Below are positions 8,648 through 17,749 of a stretch of 41,936 nt of DNA, one piece after another. This stretch comes from Bacillota bacterium (lineage in GTDB: Bacteria; Bacillota; Sulfobacillia; JAJYWN01). The stretch spans positions 1 through 41,936 of the forward strand of contig JAJYWN010000026.1 of assembly GCA_021791495.1 (NCBI GenBank), in the 5' to 3' direction. The position numbers and the translations under genes are program-made. Position 1 is the stretch's first letter. The number at the start of each line of letters is the position of its first letter. The notes beneath the pieces are model-generated. The model worked only from the letters and a program-made list of their open reading frames with translations. It was not told the origin of the DNA and did not search any database.

Positions 8648-10638
8648 CGCTTCTCAAGGTCGGGACGATTCGCTCGTTAGCGGTGGCGGCGTGGCGCAAG
8701 GCCGCGTGCCGCCTCCACAGGCGCTCCGGTCGGCTCTACGGCCTGCCCTCCGGCCGGCCCAACGGCCGGCGTCCCAACCGCCGCCCACCGGTCAAGGATG
8801 CGGACATCGAGCGGGCGCTTCGCCCGATAGCCGGTCGCATGCGTCTGGCGGCCGCCGTGGGGGCCGCTACGCGCGGTGCGGGGATCGGAGCCGCGGCAGC
8901 CCTGGCTTTCGTAGCCGCCTCCCGGCTGTGGCCGTGGGAGGGCGCCTTGGGATGGGCGGCCGGTGCCTTGGTGGCGGCCATCCCCTTGGCGGCAGCCCTG
9001 GCCTGGCTCTGGCCCCGTGACGTGTGGCTGGTGGCCGGCGTGGCGGACCGGAACGGGGGACTGCATGAACGAATCACCACAGCTATCGAGCAGTTTGGCC
9101 TCATCCCGGAGGCACGCAGTCCGCTGGCCGCGGCACAGCGCGCCGACGCTTTGTCGCGACTCGGTGGGATGGACGCCCGCGCGACAATTAAGGTTTTGCC
9201 GAACCGGGCGGGTCTGAGGTGGGCCGGAGTACTGCTTTTGGCGGCGGCTGTGGTCCTGGCGTTGCCCAACCCCATGCAGGCTACTTTGGATGGCCGGGCG
9301 GCGGCGCGGGAAGAGATCAAGAACCAGCAACTGAAGATCGACCAACTGGCCAAGGAGCTGGCGACAAAGCCGCTGACCGAGGCCGAACGCGCCAAGCTGG
9401 AAAAGGCCCTGGCGGAACTGTCGAAGGAGCTTCAGAAATCCAAGGATGTCAATCAGGCGCTGGACGCCCTGGGAAAAGCCGATGAAAAGTTAGGGGAGAT
9501 CATGAAAGAGACGGCGGGCGCGCCGGATCTCAGTGCGCTGATCGAAGCCCTGTCCCAGGCGCCCCCCACCGCCGAGGCGGGCAAAAAGGCTGCCCAGGGA
9601 GACGCGGCCGGCGCCAAGAGTGCCCTGCAGTCTCTAGCGGATAAGCTTTCGTCTCTCGGCGCCGAAGAACGGTCGAAGCTGGCCGATGCTTTGTCGCAGG
9701 CCGCGAAAGCCGCCCCTGGCTCCAACACGGCCGGCAAACTGGCGGCCACGTCTGCCGCGTTGAAGGGCGGGGACACGACCGGTGCCGGGCAATCCCTGGC
9801 GGAGGCCGGTCAGGCCTTGGCCGATGAGATGGGGCAAAGCGCCGGCGCCCAGGCCGCGGCTCAGGCGTCCTCAGCCGTGGGCAGCGCCCGGCGCGCTCTG
9901 ACTTCCAGCGGAAGCCCCGTGGCTTCCGGGAACTCCGGGCCGAATTCGAACTCCGGTTCCAGTGGAGGGCAGAGCGGTTCGGGTGGGCAATCCGGTCAGT
10001 CCGGACAGTCCGGCCAATCGGGCCAGTCGGGGCAGTCGGGGCAGTCGGGGCAGTCCGGACAGGGTGGTCAGAGTGGGACTTCCGGTCAGTCGGGACAGTC
10101 GGGTAACTCGGGTCAGTCAGGTTCGGGGCAATCGGGGTCGGGACAATCGGGATCCGGGCAGTCCGGGTCCGGCTCAGGGTCCGGGCAATCAGGTTCAGGT
10201 TCAAGCTCAGGCTCAGGTTCCGGACAAGGGTCTTCGGGTTCGGGCCTGGGCTCGTCTTCGGGAAGCGGTGGCGGCTCCGGCGCCAGCAGCTCCGGCAGCA
10301 GCAACGGCCAAGCCTCCGGGTCCCAGACCGGGCAGGGTCAATCGGCGGCTCAGGGTTCCGCCCAGGGCGGCGAGGGGCAGTATGAGCGGATCTTCGACCC
10401 CACGCGCTTGGGAGGCGATGCGGAGACGTCCTACGTGAACGGGCGTCCCGGATCCGAATCACCGGACACCTTCAACACCGACCCCAGCCAGGGTCAGACG
10501 ACGGCCCTGGCTCCCTATGACGAGGTTTACAGCAGCTACGCGTCCCAGGCCCAGGAAGCCCTGGACCGCTCGGCGATCCCGGAGAGCGTGAAGGACGCGG
10601 TCCGGCAATATTTCCTGTCCATCAATCCCGGTCGCTGA
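8644..10638 (+). CDS. membrane protein with coiled coil and long Ser-Gly-Gln repeat linker
   Basis: A 664-aa protein without a family name I can give. It has an Arg-rich N-terminus (1-50), two membrane helices at about 77-95 and 100-122, a third at about 195-212, and a Lys/Glu/Leu coiled coil (about 220-285) rich in KELATKPLTEAERAKLEKAL-type heptads. An Ala-rich helical region follows (to about 420), then a roughly 120-residue Ser-Gly-Gln tandem-repeat linker. The non-repetitive C-terminus of about 85 residues (YERIFDPTRLGG...) ends with the amphipathic VKDAVRQYFLSINPGR. The conserved-looking tail after a disordered linker resembles a tethered docking segment. It overlaps the permease by 4 nt and precedes moxR, bridging the ABC and MoxR halves of the operon. 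The possible relation to DUF4175-like membrane proteins of MoxR operons is only an impression. Confidence 0.75.
   Translation: MTLLKVGTIRSLAVAAWRKAACRLHRRSGRLYGLPSGRPNGRRPNRRPPVKDADIERALRPIAGRMRLAAAVGAATRGAGIGAAAALAFVAASRLWPWEGALGWAAGALVAAIPLAAALAWLWPRDVWLVAGVADRNGGLHERITTAIEQFGLIPEARSPLAAAQRADALSRLGGMDARATIKVLPNRAGLRWAGVLLLAAAVVLALPNPMQATLDGRAAAREEIKNQQLKIDQLAKELATKPLTEAERAKLEKALAELSKELQKSKDVNQALDALGKADEKLGEIMKETAGAPDLSALIEALSQAPPTAEAGKKAAQGDAAGAKSALQSLADKLSSLGAEERSKLADALSQAAKAAPGSNTAGKLAATSAALKGGDTTGAGQSLAEAGQALADEMGQSAGAQAAAQASSAVGSARRALTSSGSPVASGNSGPNSNSGSSGGQSGSGGQSGQSGQSGQSGQSGQSGQSGQSGQGGQSGTSGQSGQSGNSGQSGSGQSGSGQSGSGQSGSGSGSGQSGSGSSSGSGSGQGSSGSGLGSSSGSGGGSGASSSGSSNGQASGSQTGQGQSAAQGSAQGGEGQYERIFDPTRLGGDAETSYVNGRPGSESPDTFNTDPSQGQTTALAPYDEVYSSYASQAQEALDRSAIPESVKDAVRQYFLSINPGR
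9961..10290 (+). repeat. Ser-Gly-Gln coding tandem repeat (9-bp units, degenerate)
   Basis: Imperfect copies of a 9-bp unit GGNCAGTCN (Gly-Gln-Ser) run head to tail, densest at 9985-10075, and then blend into GGTTCNGGN (Gly-Ser-Gly) units. Frame is kept throughout, as expected for units that are multiples of three. Neighbouring units are near-identical, suggesting recent slippage expansion. Confidence 0.85.
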
Positions 10639-10666
10639 AGTGGCGGCTCCAAAGGTGGCATCATCC

Positions 10667-11677
10667 ATGGACGAATCAGCGGTAGCAGGACCTTTCTCCG
10701 AAGCGGAAGTTGCCCGCCTCATGGGGCGCATCGGCGCGGTCCGCGCCGAACTGGATAAACGCATCGTCGGGCAGGAGGAAGTGAAAGAACAGGTGTTCCT
10801 CTGCCTTCTGGCGGGCGGCCACGCGCTCCTCGAGGGCGTGCCCGGTTTGGGTAAAACCGTGCTGGTACGCTCCCTGGGTGAGGCCTTGGACCTCAAGTTC
10901 TCCCGCGTCCAGTTCACGCCGGACCTGATGCCCGCCGACATCGTGGGCACCCACATCGTCAGCGAGGAGACTCCGGGGCAGCGTCGGTTCGTCTTTCAGC
11001 CCGGCCCGGTCTTCACGAATCTGCTCCTGGCGGACGAGATCAACCGCGCCACTCCGAAAACCCAGAGTTCGCTCCTGGAGGCCATGCAGGAACGGCAGGT
11101 CACGGTGGGGAGCCAGACCCGGCCCCTGCCCGGTCCCTTCTTCGTCCTGGCCACTCAGAACCCCATTGAGATGGAAGGGACGTATCCGTTGCCCGAGGCG
11201 CAGATGGACCGGTTCCTCTTCAAGGTGTCTGTGCCTTTCCCGCACGAGGAGGAACTGCTCACCATTGTCGGCCGGACCACCGGCGTGGATATCGCCCCGC
11301 TACAGCCCGTGGCCGACGGTCAGACCATTCTGAGCGCCATGAAGCTGGTGCGCGCGGTTCCGGTAGCCCAGGCCGTGGCCTCCTATGCCGTGCGTCTCGT
11401 CCTGGCGACGCACCCGGAGACGGAGGACGCCCCGGCGGACGTCAAACGCTTCGTCCGCTTTGGAGCCAGCCCCCGCGGCGCACAGGCCTTGATCCTGGCC
11501 GGTAAGGCCCGGGCCCTCCTGGAGAACCGCTATAACGTGAGCTTCGCCGACGTCCGCAACGTGGCCAAACCCGCCTTGCGCCACCGTTTCTTCCTGAACT
11601 TCGACGGGGAAGCCCAGGGGCTGACCACGGACAAGCTGGTCGACACCATCCTCGGGGCCGTTTCGGAGACGAGGTAG
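10667..11677 (+). CDS. moxR: MoxR family AAA+ ATPase
   Basis: A 336-aa AAA+ ATPase of the MoxR (AAA_3) family, chaperone-like enzymes that act with VWA-domain proteins on protein complexes at the envelope. Walker A is GVPGLGKT near residue 57 and Walker B is LLADEINRATPKTQSSLLEA near 121. Sensor 1 is in LATQNPIEMEGTYPLPEAQ, a MoxR hallmark, and the C-terminal lid helix region is complete. Family-standard length. ATG 10667 has AGGTGG 8 nt upstream; GTG 10640 would add nine residues but has no ribosome site. It is followed closely by DUF58 and two VWA genes, the classical moxR-DUF58-batA order. Confidence 0.93.
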   Translation: MDESAVAGPFSEAEVARLMGRIGAVRAELDKRIVGQEEVKEQVFLCLLAGGHALLEGVPGLGKTVLVRSLGEALDLKFSRVQFTPDLMPADIVGTHIVSEETPGQRRFVFQPGPVFTNLLLADEINRATPKTQSSLLEAMQERQVTVGSQTRPLPGPFFVLATQNPIEMEGTYPLPEAQMDRFLFKVSVPFPHEEELLTIVGRTTGVDIAPLQPVADGQTILSAMKLVRAVPVAQAVASYAVRLVLATHPETEDAPADVKRFVRFGASPRGAQALILAGKARALLENRYNVSFADVRNVAKPALRHRFFLNFDGEAQGLTTDKLVDTILGAVSETR

Positions 11678-11683
11678 CCGCCC

Positions 11684-12601
11684 GTGTCTCTTCCAGGCGC
11701 GACCGGCGCGGATGCCGCCGGTGGGGCCGAAAACCTTTTTGATGCGGAGTTCCGCGCCAGCCTGGCCCGTCTGTCCATTGTGGTCAAGCGGACGCGGGCC
11801 GGCCGGGCCGCGGGCAACCGGCGCTCACCGAAGCGGGGCGCCTCGGTGGAGTTCGCCGATTTCCGGAACTACAACCGCGGCGACGACCTCCGCCAGGTGG
11901 ACTGGAACGCTTACGCGCGTCTGGAGAAGTTCTTCGTCAAGCTCTTCATGGAAGAGCAGGACACGCTGGTATCTTTGTTCGTCGACAGCAGCCGCTCCAT
12001 GGCCTTCGGCACGCCGCCCAAGTTCCGGCTGGCCCGGCAGATCGCGGGTGCCCTGGGCTACTTGGCCCTGGCCGGTTACGACCGGGTGGCGGCGGCGGCC
12101 TTGTCCGACCGCCTAGGCCCCCTGTTCCTGCCCGCCAGGGGGCGGTCGCAGGCCGGACGGCTGTGGGAGATGCTTTCTGCCCTTCAGGCCGGCGGCCCGT
12201 CGGTACTGGGGACAGTGCGCGGGGCGCCCTGGCTCTCCGGCACGCCCGGGCTGGCGGTGGTCATCTCCGACTTCTTCTGCCCCGGTGGCTACACGGAGGC
12301 CGTGGACTACCTTCTCTTCCGGAAGCAAGAAGTGGTCCTCCTGCACCTCCTGTCTCCGGAGGAGACGTCACCTTCACTGGGCGGGGACCTGCGGCTCATC
12401 GACAGTGAGACGCGCCAGTCGGTCGAAGTCAGCGTCACCCCGGCCGTGCTGGCCCGCTACCGGGCCCGGCTCGCGGCCTGGCAGGAGGAAATCCGCGGCT
12501 ACGCCACAGCCCGTGGAGCCACGTACGTACCCTTGCGCGCCGACGCCCCCGTGGGCGAAGTGGTCCTCTCGGCGCTGCGCCAAGCGGGGGTGCTGCGCTG
12601 A
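11684..12601 (+). CDS. DUF58 domain-containing protein
   Basis: A 305-aa soluble protein of the DUF58 family, nearly always encoded beside moxR. The signature is unmistakable: GASVEFADFRNYNRGDDLRQ followed by VDWNAYARLEKFFVKLF (about 50-85). A VWA-like core follows with VSLFVDSSRSMAFG, a degenerate DxSxS metal site (DSSRS, about 103-107). It starts with GTG 6 nt after the moxR stop and overlaps the next gene by 1 nt (TGATG). The binding partner is presumably MoxR or the downstream VWA proteins (family-level inference). Confidence 0.92.
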   Translation: MSLPGATGADAAGGAENLFDAEFRASLARLSIVVKRTRAGRAAGNRRSPKRGASVEFADFRNYNRGDDLRQVDWNAYARLEKFFVKLFMEEQDTLVSLFVDSSRSMAFGTPPKFRLARQIAGALGYLALAGYDRVAAAALSDRLGPLFLPARGRSQAGRLWEMLSALQAGGPSVLGTVRGAPWLSGTPGLAVVISDFFCPGGYTEAVDYLLFRKQEVVLLHLLSPEETSPSLGGDLRLIDSETRQSVEVSVTPAVLARYRARLAAWQEEIRGYATARGATYVPLRADAPVGEVVLSALRQAGVLR

Positions 12602-14613
12602 TGGGCCTTCTGGTCCCGGCGGCGGCCCTCTTCGGGCTGACCGTCCCGGCGATAATCGTTCTCTACCTGCTGAAGAAGAAGCGGCTGGACGTGGAAGTCT
12701 CCAGCTCCATGCTGTGGGAGCAGGTGCTGCGCGACGTTTCCGCCAGCACCCCCTGGCAGAAGCTGAAGAGGAACCTTCTTCTGTACCTTCAGATCGCGGC
12801 GGCCCTGGCCCTGGCGGCCAGTCTCATGCGCCCCTATTTCTCCAGGCTGGCGGGCGGAAGCTCCAGCGTGGTGGCCATCATTGACGTTTCGGCCAGCATG
12901 CGGGCCACCGACGGCTCTCCGACCCGCTTCGACGACGCCATCGCCGCCGCGCGCGGACTGGCCCGCTCGCTGGGTCGGAAAGACGAGATGGCCGTGGTCG
13001 CGGCGGGAGCCAGCCCGTCGCTGGTCGTGCCGTTCACAGGCGACCGGTCATCCCTTGAAAACGGTCTGTCCGGGCTGGCCGCCGGCTACAGCGAAGCGGA
13101 TCTGGGGGCCGCTCTGTCCCTGGCGGCTTCAATGCTGGAGAACAAGCCGGAGCCAGAGATCGTGGTCATCAGCGATGGTGTGGTGCGCCCGGTGGGCGCC
13201 GGCAGCCGGAACCTGGCCGGACGGGTCCGCTGGCTGAAGGTGGGGAAGGCCGACGACAACACGGCCATCCTCGCCCTGTCCACGCGCACCGGCGGGGCCG
13301 GACAGATCGGCCTGGTACGCGTGGCCCACTACGGGAAGGCGCCGTACCGCGGTACCTTGATCATCCAAGGGGACGGCAAACCGCTGGACCGCCGGGAAAT
13401 CGAGTTGCCCGGTAGCGGCGGCGGAGCGCCAGGGGCCGCCACCGGAACGACCGGGGCCGGGGGCTCCGCGGGCTCCGCGGGCTCCGCGGGCCCGACCATG
13501 GGCACCACCCAGGACATTGTTTTTGACATCCCGTCCGGGGTGCGGCTTGTTTCGGCCGAGATTACCGGTGGCGGCGTCCTGGCGGAAGACGACCGGGCCT
13601 GGGCCGTGGTGGGCGTGCGCCAGGAAGCTAAGGTGCTCCTAGTATCCAAGGGCAACGTTTTCCTGGAGAAGTCTCTCTCCCTCCGCCCCGGCGCGCAGGT
13701 CTTCCGTGCTCAGCCTCCCGGCGACGCGGCGACCCCGCTGCCCGGCGGGTATGACCTGTACGTTCTGGACGGCTTCTGGCCGGCGGTCATGCCGGCCGCC
13801 CCAGTCCTGGCCATCAGCCCGCCGGCCGGTTCGACCCTGGTAGCGGGAGCGCCGGTGGCGGTCTCCAATGTGACGGCGTCGCGGGCGGATGAGCCTATTA
13901 CGCGTTTCGTCGACTTGGGACAGGTCCATGTGCGCGCGGCTACCCCGGTGCGCGCCACGGGGACGGGTTTGTCGGCCATCATCGACAGCCCGGAGGCGCC
14001 CCTCCTCCTGACGGGGACGCGCGAAGGGCGTCGGTTCGGCCTCTTCACTTTTGACCTGCATTATAGCGACCTGCCGCTCCGGCCCGCCTTCCCGGTCCTC
14101 ATGCTGAACCTCACCGGATGGCTCCTGGGTGACGCCGGCGAGGGTGGCGACCTGGCTCCCGGCACGGTACTACCGGTCCGTCCGGTCGCCGATGCCCGGT
14201 CGGTCCGCGTCACCGCCCCCGACGGTCACGTAACCCAGATCGCCCCGCCCTTCCCGCCCTCCACCTACGTGGTGCAGGCGCCCGGAGCATACCGGGTGGT
14301 CCAGGAGCTGGCGGGCGGCGCCGGCGGGGCTGCCGGCAGCGGCGGCAGTGGCGCAGGCGGTAGCAGCGGTAGCGGTACGGGCGGCGGCACCGCCACCACG
14401 GTCAAGGTCGAATCCATCTACACGGTGAACGAACGGTCGCCCTTGGAGGCCGCCATCGCTCCCGCCGACCGGCTGCCCCTCCCCGGAGACGGCTCGTCCG
14501 CCGCGGCCCCAGCCGCACGGGCGGCGGTACAGCACGAGGCCTGGCCCTATCTGGCCTGGCTGGCGCTGGCCCTTTTGGCCACGGAATGGTGGGTGTTCGC
14601 CCGTGGCCTTTAG
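12601..14613 (+). CDS. BatA/VWA domain membrane protein
   Basis: A 670-aa membrane protein. The N-terminal BatA domain has helix 1 (about 3-20: LVPAAALFGLTVPAIIVLYL), a WQKLKRN segment and helix 2 (about 60-78). A VWA domain follows with a full MIDAS start, DVSASM at Asp95. It continues with a GATase-like region (about 340-400) and beta-rich stretches, and closes with a final membrane helix near 650-668. Two low-complexity linkers are present: (Gly-Ser-Ala)n near 285-298 and Gly/Ser near 570-600. The ATG overlaps the DUF58 stop by 1 nt; the stop overlaps the next gene by 11 nt. BatA-like proteins are thought to be metal-dependent adhesion or scaffold partners of MoxR. Confidence 0.88.
   Translation: MGLLVPAAALFGLTVPAIIVLYLLKKKRLDVEVSSSMLWEQVLRDVSASTPWQKLKRNLLLYLQIAAALALAASLMRPYFSRLAGGSSSVVAIIDVSASMRATDGSPTRFDDAIAAARGLARSLGRKDEMAVVAAGASPSLVVPFTGDRSSLENGLSGLAAGYSEADLGAALSLAASMLENKPEPEIVVISDGVVRPVGAGSRNLAGRVRWLKVGKADDNTAILALSTRTGGAGQIGLVRVAHYGKAPYRGTLIIQGDGKPLDRREIELPGSGGGAPGAATGTTGAGGSAGSAGSAGPTMGTTQDIVFDIPSGVRLVSAEITGGGVLAEDDRAWAVVGVRQEAKVLLVSKGNVFLEKSLSLRPGAQVFRAQPPGDAATPLPGGYDLYVLDGFWPAVMPAAPVLAISPPAGSTLVAGAPVAVSNVTASRADEPITRFVDLGQVHVRAATPVRATGTGLSAIIDSPEAPLLLTGTREGRRFGLFTFDLHYSDLPLRPAFPVLMLNLTGWLLGDAGEGGDLAPGTVLPVRPVADARSVRVTAPDGHVTQIAPPFPPSTYVVQAPGAYRVVQELAGGAGGAAGSGGSGAGGSSGSGTGGGTATTVKVESIYTVNERSPLEAAIAPADRLPLPGDGSSAAAPAARAAVQHEAWPYLAWLALALLATEWWVFARGL
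13458..13493 (+). repeat. 9-bp tandem repeat (Gly-Ser-Ala) inside the BatA-like gene
   Basis: Three perfect copies of GGCTCCGCG lie head to tail and encode Gly-Ser-Ala triplets in a loop between the VWA and GATase-like regions. The same slippage-prone style recurs in other genes of the window. Confidence 0.8.
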
Positions 14614-17600
14614 GTTCTCCGACCCGCTGGCCCTCCTCTTCCTGGCTATCCCCCTCCTGGCCGTCCTGGTGTGGCGTCCGGTGGCCTGGTCCTACGAGCG
14701 GCGCCGCCGGCGCTGGATCCTGGGCACGCGGCTGGCTCTATTCACCTTGCTGGTGCTGGCCCTGGCTGGGACTGAACTCCGCCTGCCGGTGAACCATGAA
14801 GCGGTGGCTTTCGTGGTGGACCTTTCCGACAGCGCCCGGCCGGCCCGCGGCGACGCCCTGTCGTGGGTGGAAAAGGCCCTGGAAGCGCGCGGTTCCGACG
14901 ACCTTGCCGGCATCGTGGTCTTTGGGCGTGACCCCTTGGTGGAGGAACCCCTCACGGCGCAGCGTTTCGGCGCGGCCTTCAATTCCAAGCCGGTCACCAC
15001 CGCCACCGACCTGGCGTCGGCCTTGCGCCTGGCAGCCGGCGTCCTGCCGGGGCGGGCCCAGAAACGCATCGTCGTCCTCTCCGACGGGCGGCAGACGGCC
15101 GGCGACGCTCTGACCGAGGCGGTCCTCCTCGCCAAGCAGGGCATCCGGGTTGACGTTTTCCCGCTCACGGTGACGGGCGGCCCCGAAGTGCTGCTCCGTT
15201 CGTTGGAGGCGCCTTCGTCGGCGCACGAGGGTGAAGTCTTTTCCTTGACCGTCACCGCCGACAGTACGGTACGCACCTCAGGCACGCTGCGGGTTTACAG
15301 TGACGGGCGGCTCTTGGCCGAACAGCGGGTGCAGCTGTCGGTGGGCACCAACCGCTACACAGTCACGGTCAAGGAGACTCAGCCCGGATTCCACACTTAC
15401 CGGGCGACGGTGGAAGCGGCCAGCGACACTTGGGCGCAAAACAACGAGGCCTGGGCTTTCGTGGACGTCTCCGGCAAACCGCGCGTTCTGGTGGTCGAGG
15501 GCCACCCAGGAGCGGGCGCCAATGTCGCCGCCGCTCTCCGGGCAGGTGGGGTGGAAGTGGACGTCCGCCCCGTCTCCGGAGCGCCGCAAATGCTGCCGGA
15601 GCTGACCCCCTACTCCGCCGTGTGGCTGGCCGACACGGCCTACGCCGACCTGGGGCCCGACCTTCCGGCCGCCCTGAAGACCTACGTTTCCGACATGGGG
15701 CGCGGTCTCGTAACCAGCGGCGGCGAGGAAAGCTACGGGCCGGGCGGGTGGCGGAACACTCCTCTGGAGGACGCGCTGCCGGTACAGATGGACGTCAAGG
15801 CGCGTGGCGAGGACCCCACGTTAGCATTGGTGCTGGTCATCGACAAGTCCGGTAGCATGAGCGAGGGCGACGGGCTCATCTCCAAGGTCGACCTGGCCAA
15901 GGAGGCCGCCATCCGTTCGACGCAGGTCTTGACGGAAAAAGACCAGATCGGCGTGGTGGCGTTCGATTCCGAATATAAGTGGGTCGTCCCGCTCCAGAAA
16001 GTGACGTCGGTGTCCAAGATCCAGGACCTGATCGGCACCATCCGTGCCGACGGCGGCACCAACATCTACCCGGCCCTCGACGCCGCGTACGGGGCTCTGG
16101 TCGATGCCAAGGCCCGTTACAAGCACATCATCCTGATGACCGACGGCATGTCGGGGTCGGGCGGAGACTACGACGCCCTGGCGGCGGAGATGGAGAAGGC
16201 CGGCATCACCATGTCCACCGTGGCCGTGGGGGGCGATGCCGACCGGACGCTCTTGGAACATCTGGCCAAGGTCGGCGGTGGGCGATACTATTTTACCGAC
16301 CAACTGCGCTCCATCCCCAAGATCTTCACCAAAGAGACGGTGCTGGCCACCCGCAACTACTTCGTCGAGGAGAACTTCCGTCCCATGGCCGGCGCCCCCA
16401 GCCCGGTGCTGCGCGGCGTCGACGAAGTGGCTTCTTTGAGCGGATACGTGGCCACCACGCTGAAGCCTAATGCGGAGGCGGCTTTGCTATCGGCGCGCGG
16501 GGAGCCGGTCCTGGCCACCTGGCAGTATGGGTTGGGGCGGGCCGCGGCCTGGACCAGCGACGCCGCCGGGCGGTGGACCCAGGCTTGGCTGGCGTGGTCG
16601 GGGTCGGCCCGGCTGTGGCAGAACACCTTGTCGTGGGTCCTACCCACGCCGTCGACCGGCGGTTGGGAAGTGCGCAGCGAAATCGTGGGTGGGGCGGGGA
16701 GTATGGCGGGTGCGGCGGGTGCGGCGGGCGGGACCGGCGCGGGCGGTGCGGGCCGTGCGGCGGGCGCGGCCGGCGGCGGCATCCGCAAGCTCGTGGTCGA
16801 GACAAGTAACGAATCGCAGCTTTCGAAGACGGGGCCGGCCACGGCGCACGTAGTCGGACCCGACGGCATGGCCTTCGACGTGCCGCTGACCCTCACGGGG
16901 CCGGGTAGATATGAAGGGACCATGCCTGTGGACCAGCCAGGCGCCTACATGGTCAAGGTAATCGAGGGCGCCGGTGGTGCGGGCGGCGCCACATTGGCCG
17001 CCGGCGGGTACGTTTCGGCCTACTCCGCGGAGTACCTGGTTCCCGGCACGGACAAGGACTTCTTGACGAACTTGGCCCGCTCAGGCCAGGGCGCCGTTCT
17101 GGCCGCCCAGCACTCGGGCGATGTGGCCGGTCCGGAAGGTGCTTTCGCCCGGAACCTGGCCAAGGTTTGGGACACCCGCAGTTTGTCTCTGCTGTTTCTG
17201 GCCTTCGCGGCCCTGCTGCTCCCGTTCGACGTAGCGGCACGGCGCCTGTATCTAAGCAGCGAGGACGTGGCGGAGATAAAGCGGCGGGTCGAGGCCCTGG
17301 TGCCATGGCGCCGTCGGAAGGCAGAAGCCGAGCTTGCCGCCCGCGAACAGCCGGTGACCGTGACCCGTCTTCGTACGCGCCGCGAAAAAGCCGGACCCAG
17401 GGTGATAAACCCCGGCCTCAGCCAGATTAGCGGGACTGATCGGGCGACTTCCGCCAGAACGCCCGGTTCCGCGCCGGCTTCCGCGTCGGGTTCCGCGTCG
17501 GATTCCGCCCGGGTGCCGAGCTCAGATCCGGCTGCCGCTTCAGGGACCCAGAGGCGGGCTGCCCCTTGGCAACCTGCCACCAATTCCGAACGGCCTGCTT

Positions 17601-17749
17601 CCGATGGGCAGCCGGTTTCGGGCCAGCAGCCTGGTTCGGACCACCAGCAGGTCCCGAGCCATCAAGCAGCCTCCGGGGAGCGGGCGGCTTCGGGCGAAGA
17701 AGCCGACAGCGTGTCCCGTCTCCTTGAGGCAAAGCGCCGCCGCCGGTAG
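14603..17749 (+). CDS. large VWA and GATase-like domain membrane protein
   Basis: At 1048 aa this is the largest protein of the operon. Two N-terminal membrane helices (about 7-25, 38-58) lead to a first VWA-like domain (about 68-200, DLSDSA site). A beta domain and a GATase-like domain follow (about 290-395, with RVLVVEGHPGAG and GLVTSGGEESYGPGGW). A second VWA with a canonical MIDAS, DKSGSMS, starts at Asp414. A Gly/Ala-rich loop (about 697-730) precedes a final helix near 860-880 (SLLFLAFAALLLPFDVAARR). A roughly 165-residue Ser/Ala/Gln/Pro-rich cytoplasmic tail (from about 885) ends in SRLLEAKRRRR. GTG 14603 overlaps batA by 11 nt. The architecture matches the long 'VWA/glutamine amidotransferase-like' proteins found next to BatA genes. 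It is the last gene of the operon. Confidence 0.85.
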   Translation: MAFRFSDPLALLFLAIPLLAVLVWRPVAWSYERRRRRWILGTRLALFTLLVLALAGTELRLPVNHEAVAFVVDLSDSARPARGDALSWVEKALEARGSDDLAGIVVFGRDPLVEEPLTAQRFGAAFNSKPVTTATDLASALRLAAGVLPGRAQKRIVVLSDGRQTAGDALTEAVLLAKQGIRVDVFPLTVTGGPEVLLRSLEAPSSAHEGEVFSLTVTADSTVRTSGTLRVYSDGRLLAEQRVQLSVGTNRYTVTVKETQPGFHTYRATVEAASDTWAQNNEAWAFVDVSGKPRVLVVEGHPGAGANVAAALRAGGVEVDVRPVSGAPQMLPELTPYSAVWLADTAYADLGPDLPAALKTYVSDMGRGLVTSGGEESYGPGGWRNTPLEDALPVQMDVKARGEDPTLALVLVIDKSGSMSEGDGLISKVDLAKEAAIRSTQVLTEKDQIGVVAFDSEYKWVVPLQKVTSVSKIQDLIGTIRADGGTNIYPALDAAYGALVDAKARYKHIILMTDGMSGSGGDYDALAAEMEKAGITMSTVAVGGDADRTLLEHLAKVGGGRYYFTDQLRSIPKIFTKETVLATRNYFVEENFRPMAGAPSPVLRGVDEVASLSGYVATTLKPNAEAALLSARGEPVLATWQYGLGRAAAWTSDAAGRWTQAWLAWSGSARLWQNTLSWVLPTPSTGGWEVRSEIVGGAGSMAGAAGAAGGTGAGGAGRAAGAAGGGIRKLVVETSNESQLSKTGPATAHVVGPDGMAFDVPLTLTGPGRYEGTMPVDQPGAYMVKVIEGAGGAGGATLAAGGYVSAYSAEYLVPGTDKDFLTNLARSGQGAVLAAQHSGDVAGPEGAFARNLAKVWDTRSLSLLFLAFAALLLPFDVAARRLYLSSEDVAEIKRRVEALVPWRRRKAEAELAAREQPVTVTRLRTRREKAGPRVINPGLSQISGTDRATSARTPGSAPASASGSASDSARVPSSDPAAASGTQRRAAPWQPATNSERPASDGQPVSGQQPGSDHQQVPSHQAASGERAASGEEADSVSRLLEAKRRRR

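Noticed and set aside
9985-10080. CRISPR-like or satellite array
   Set aside because: The repeat unit is 9 bp, in frame with a coding sequence and without spacers, so it is a protein-coding low-complexity tract.
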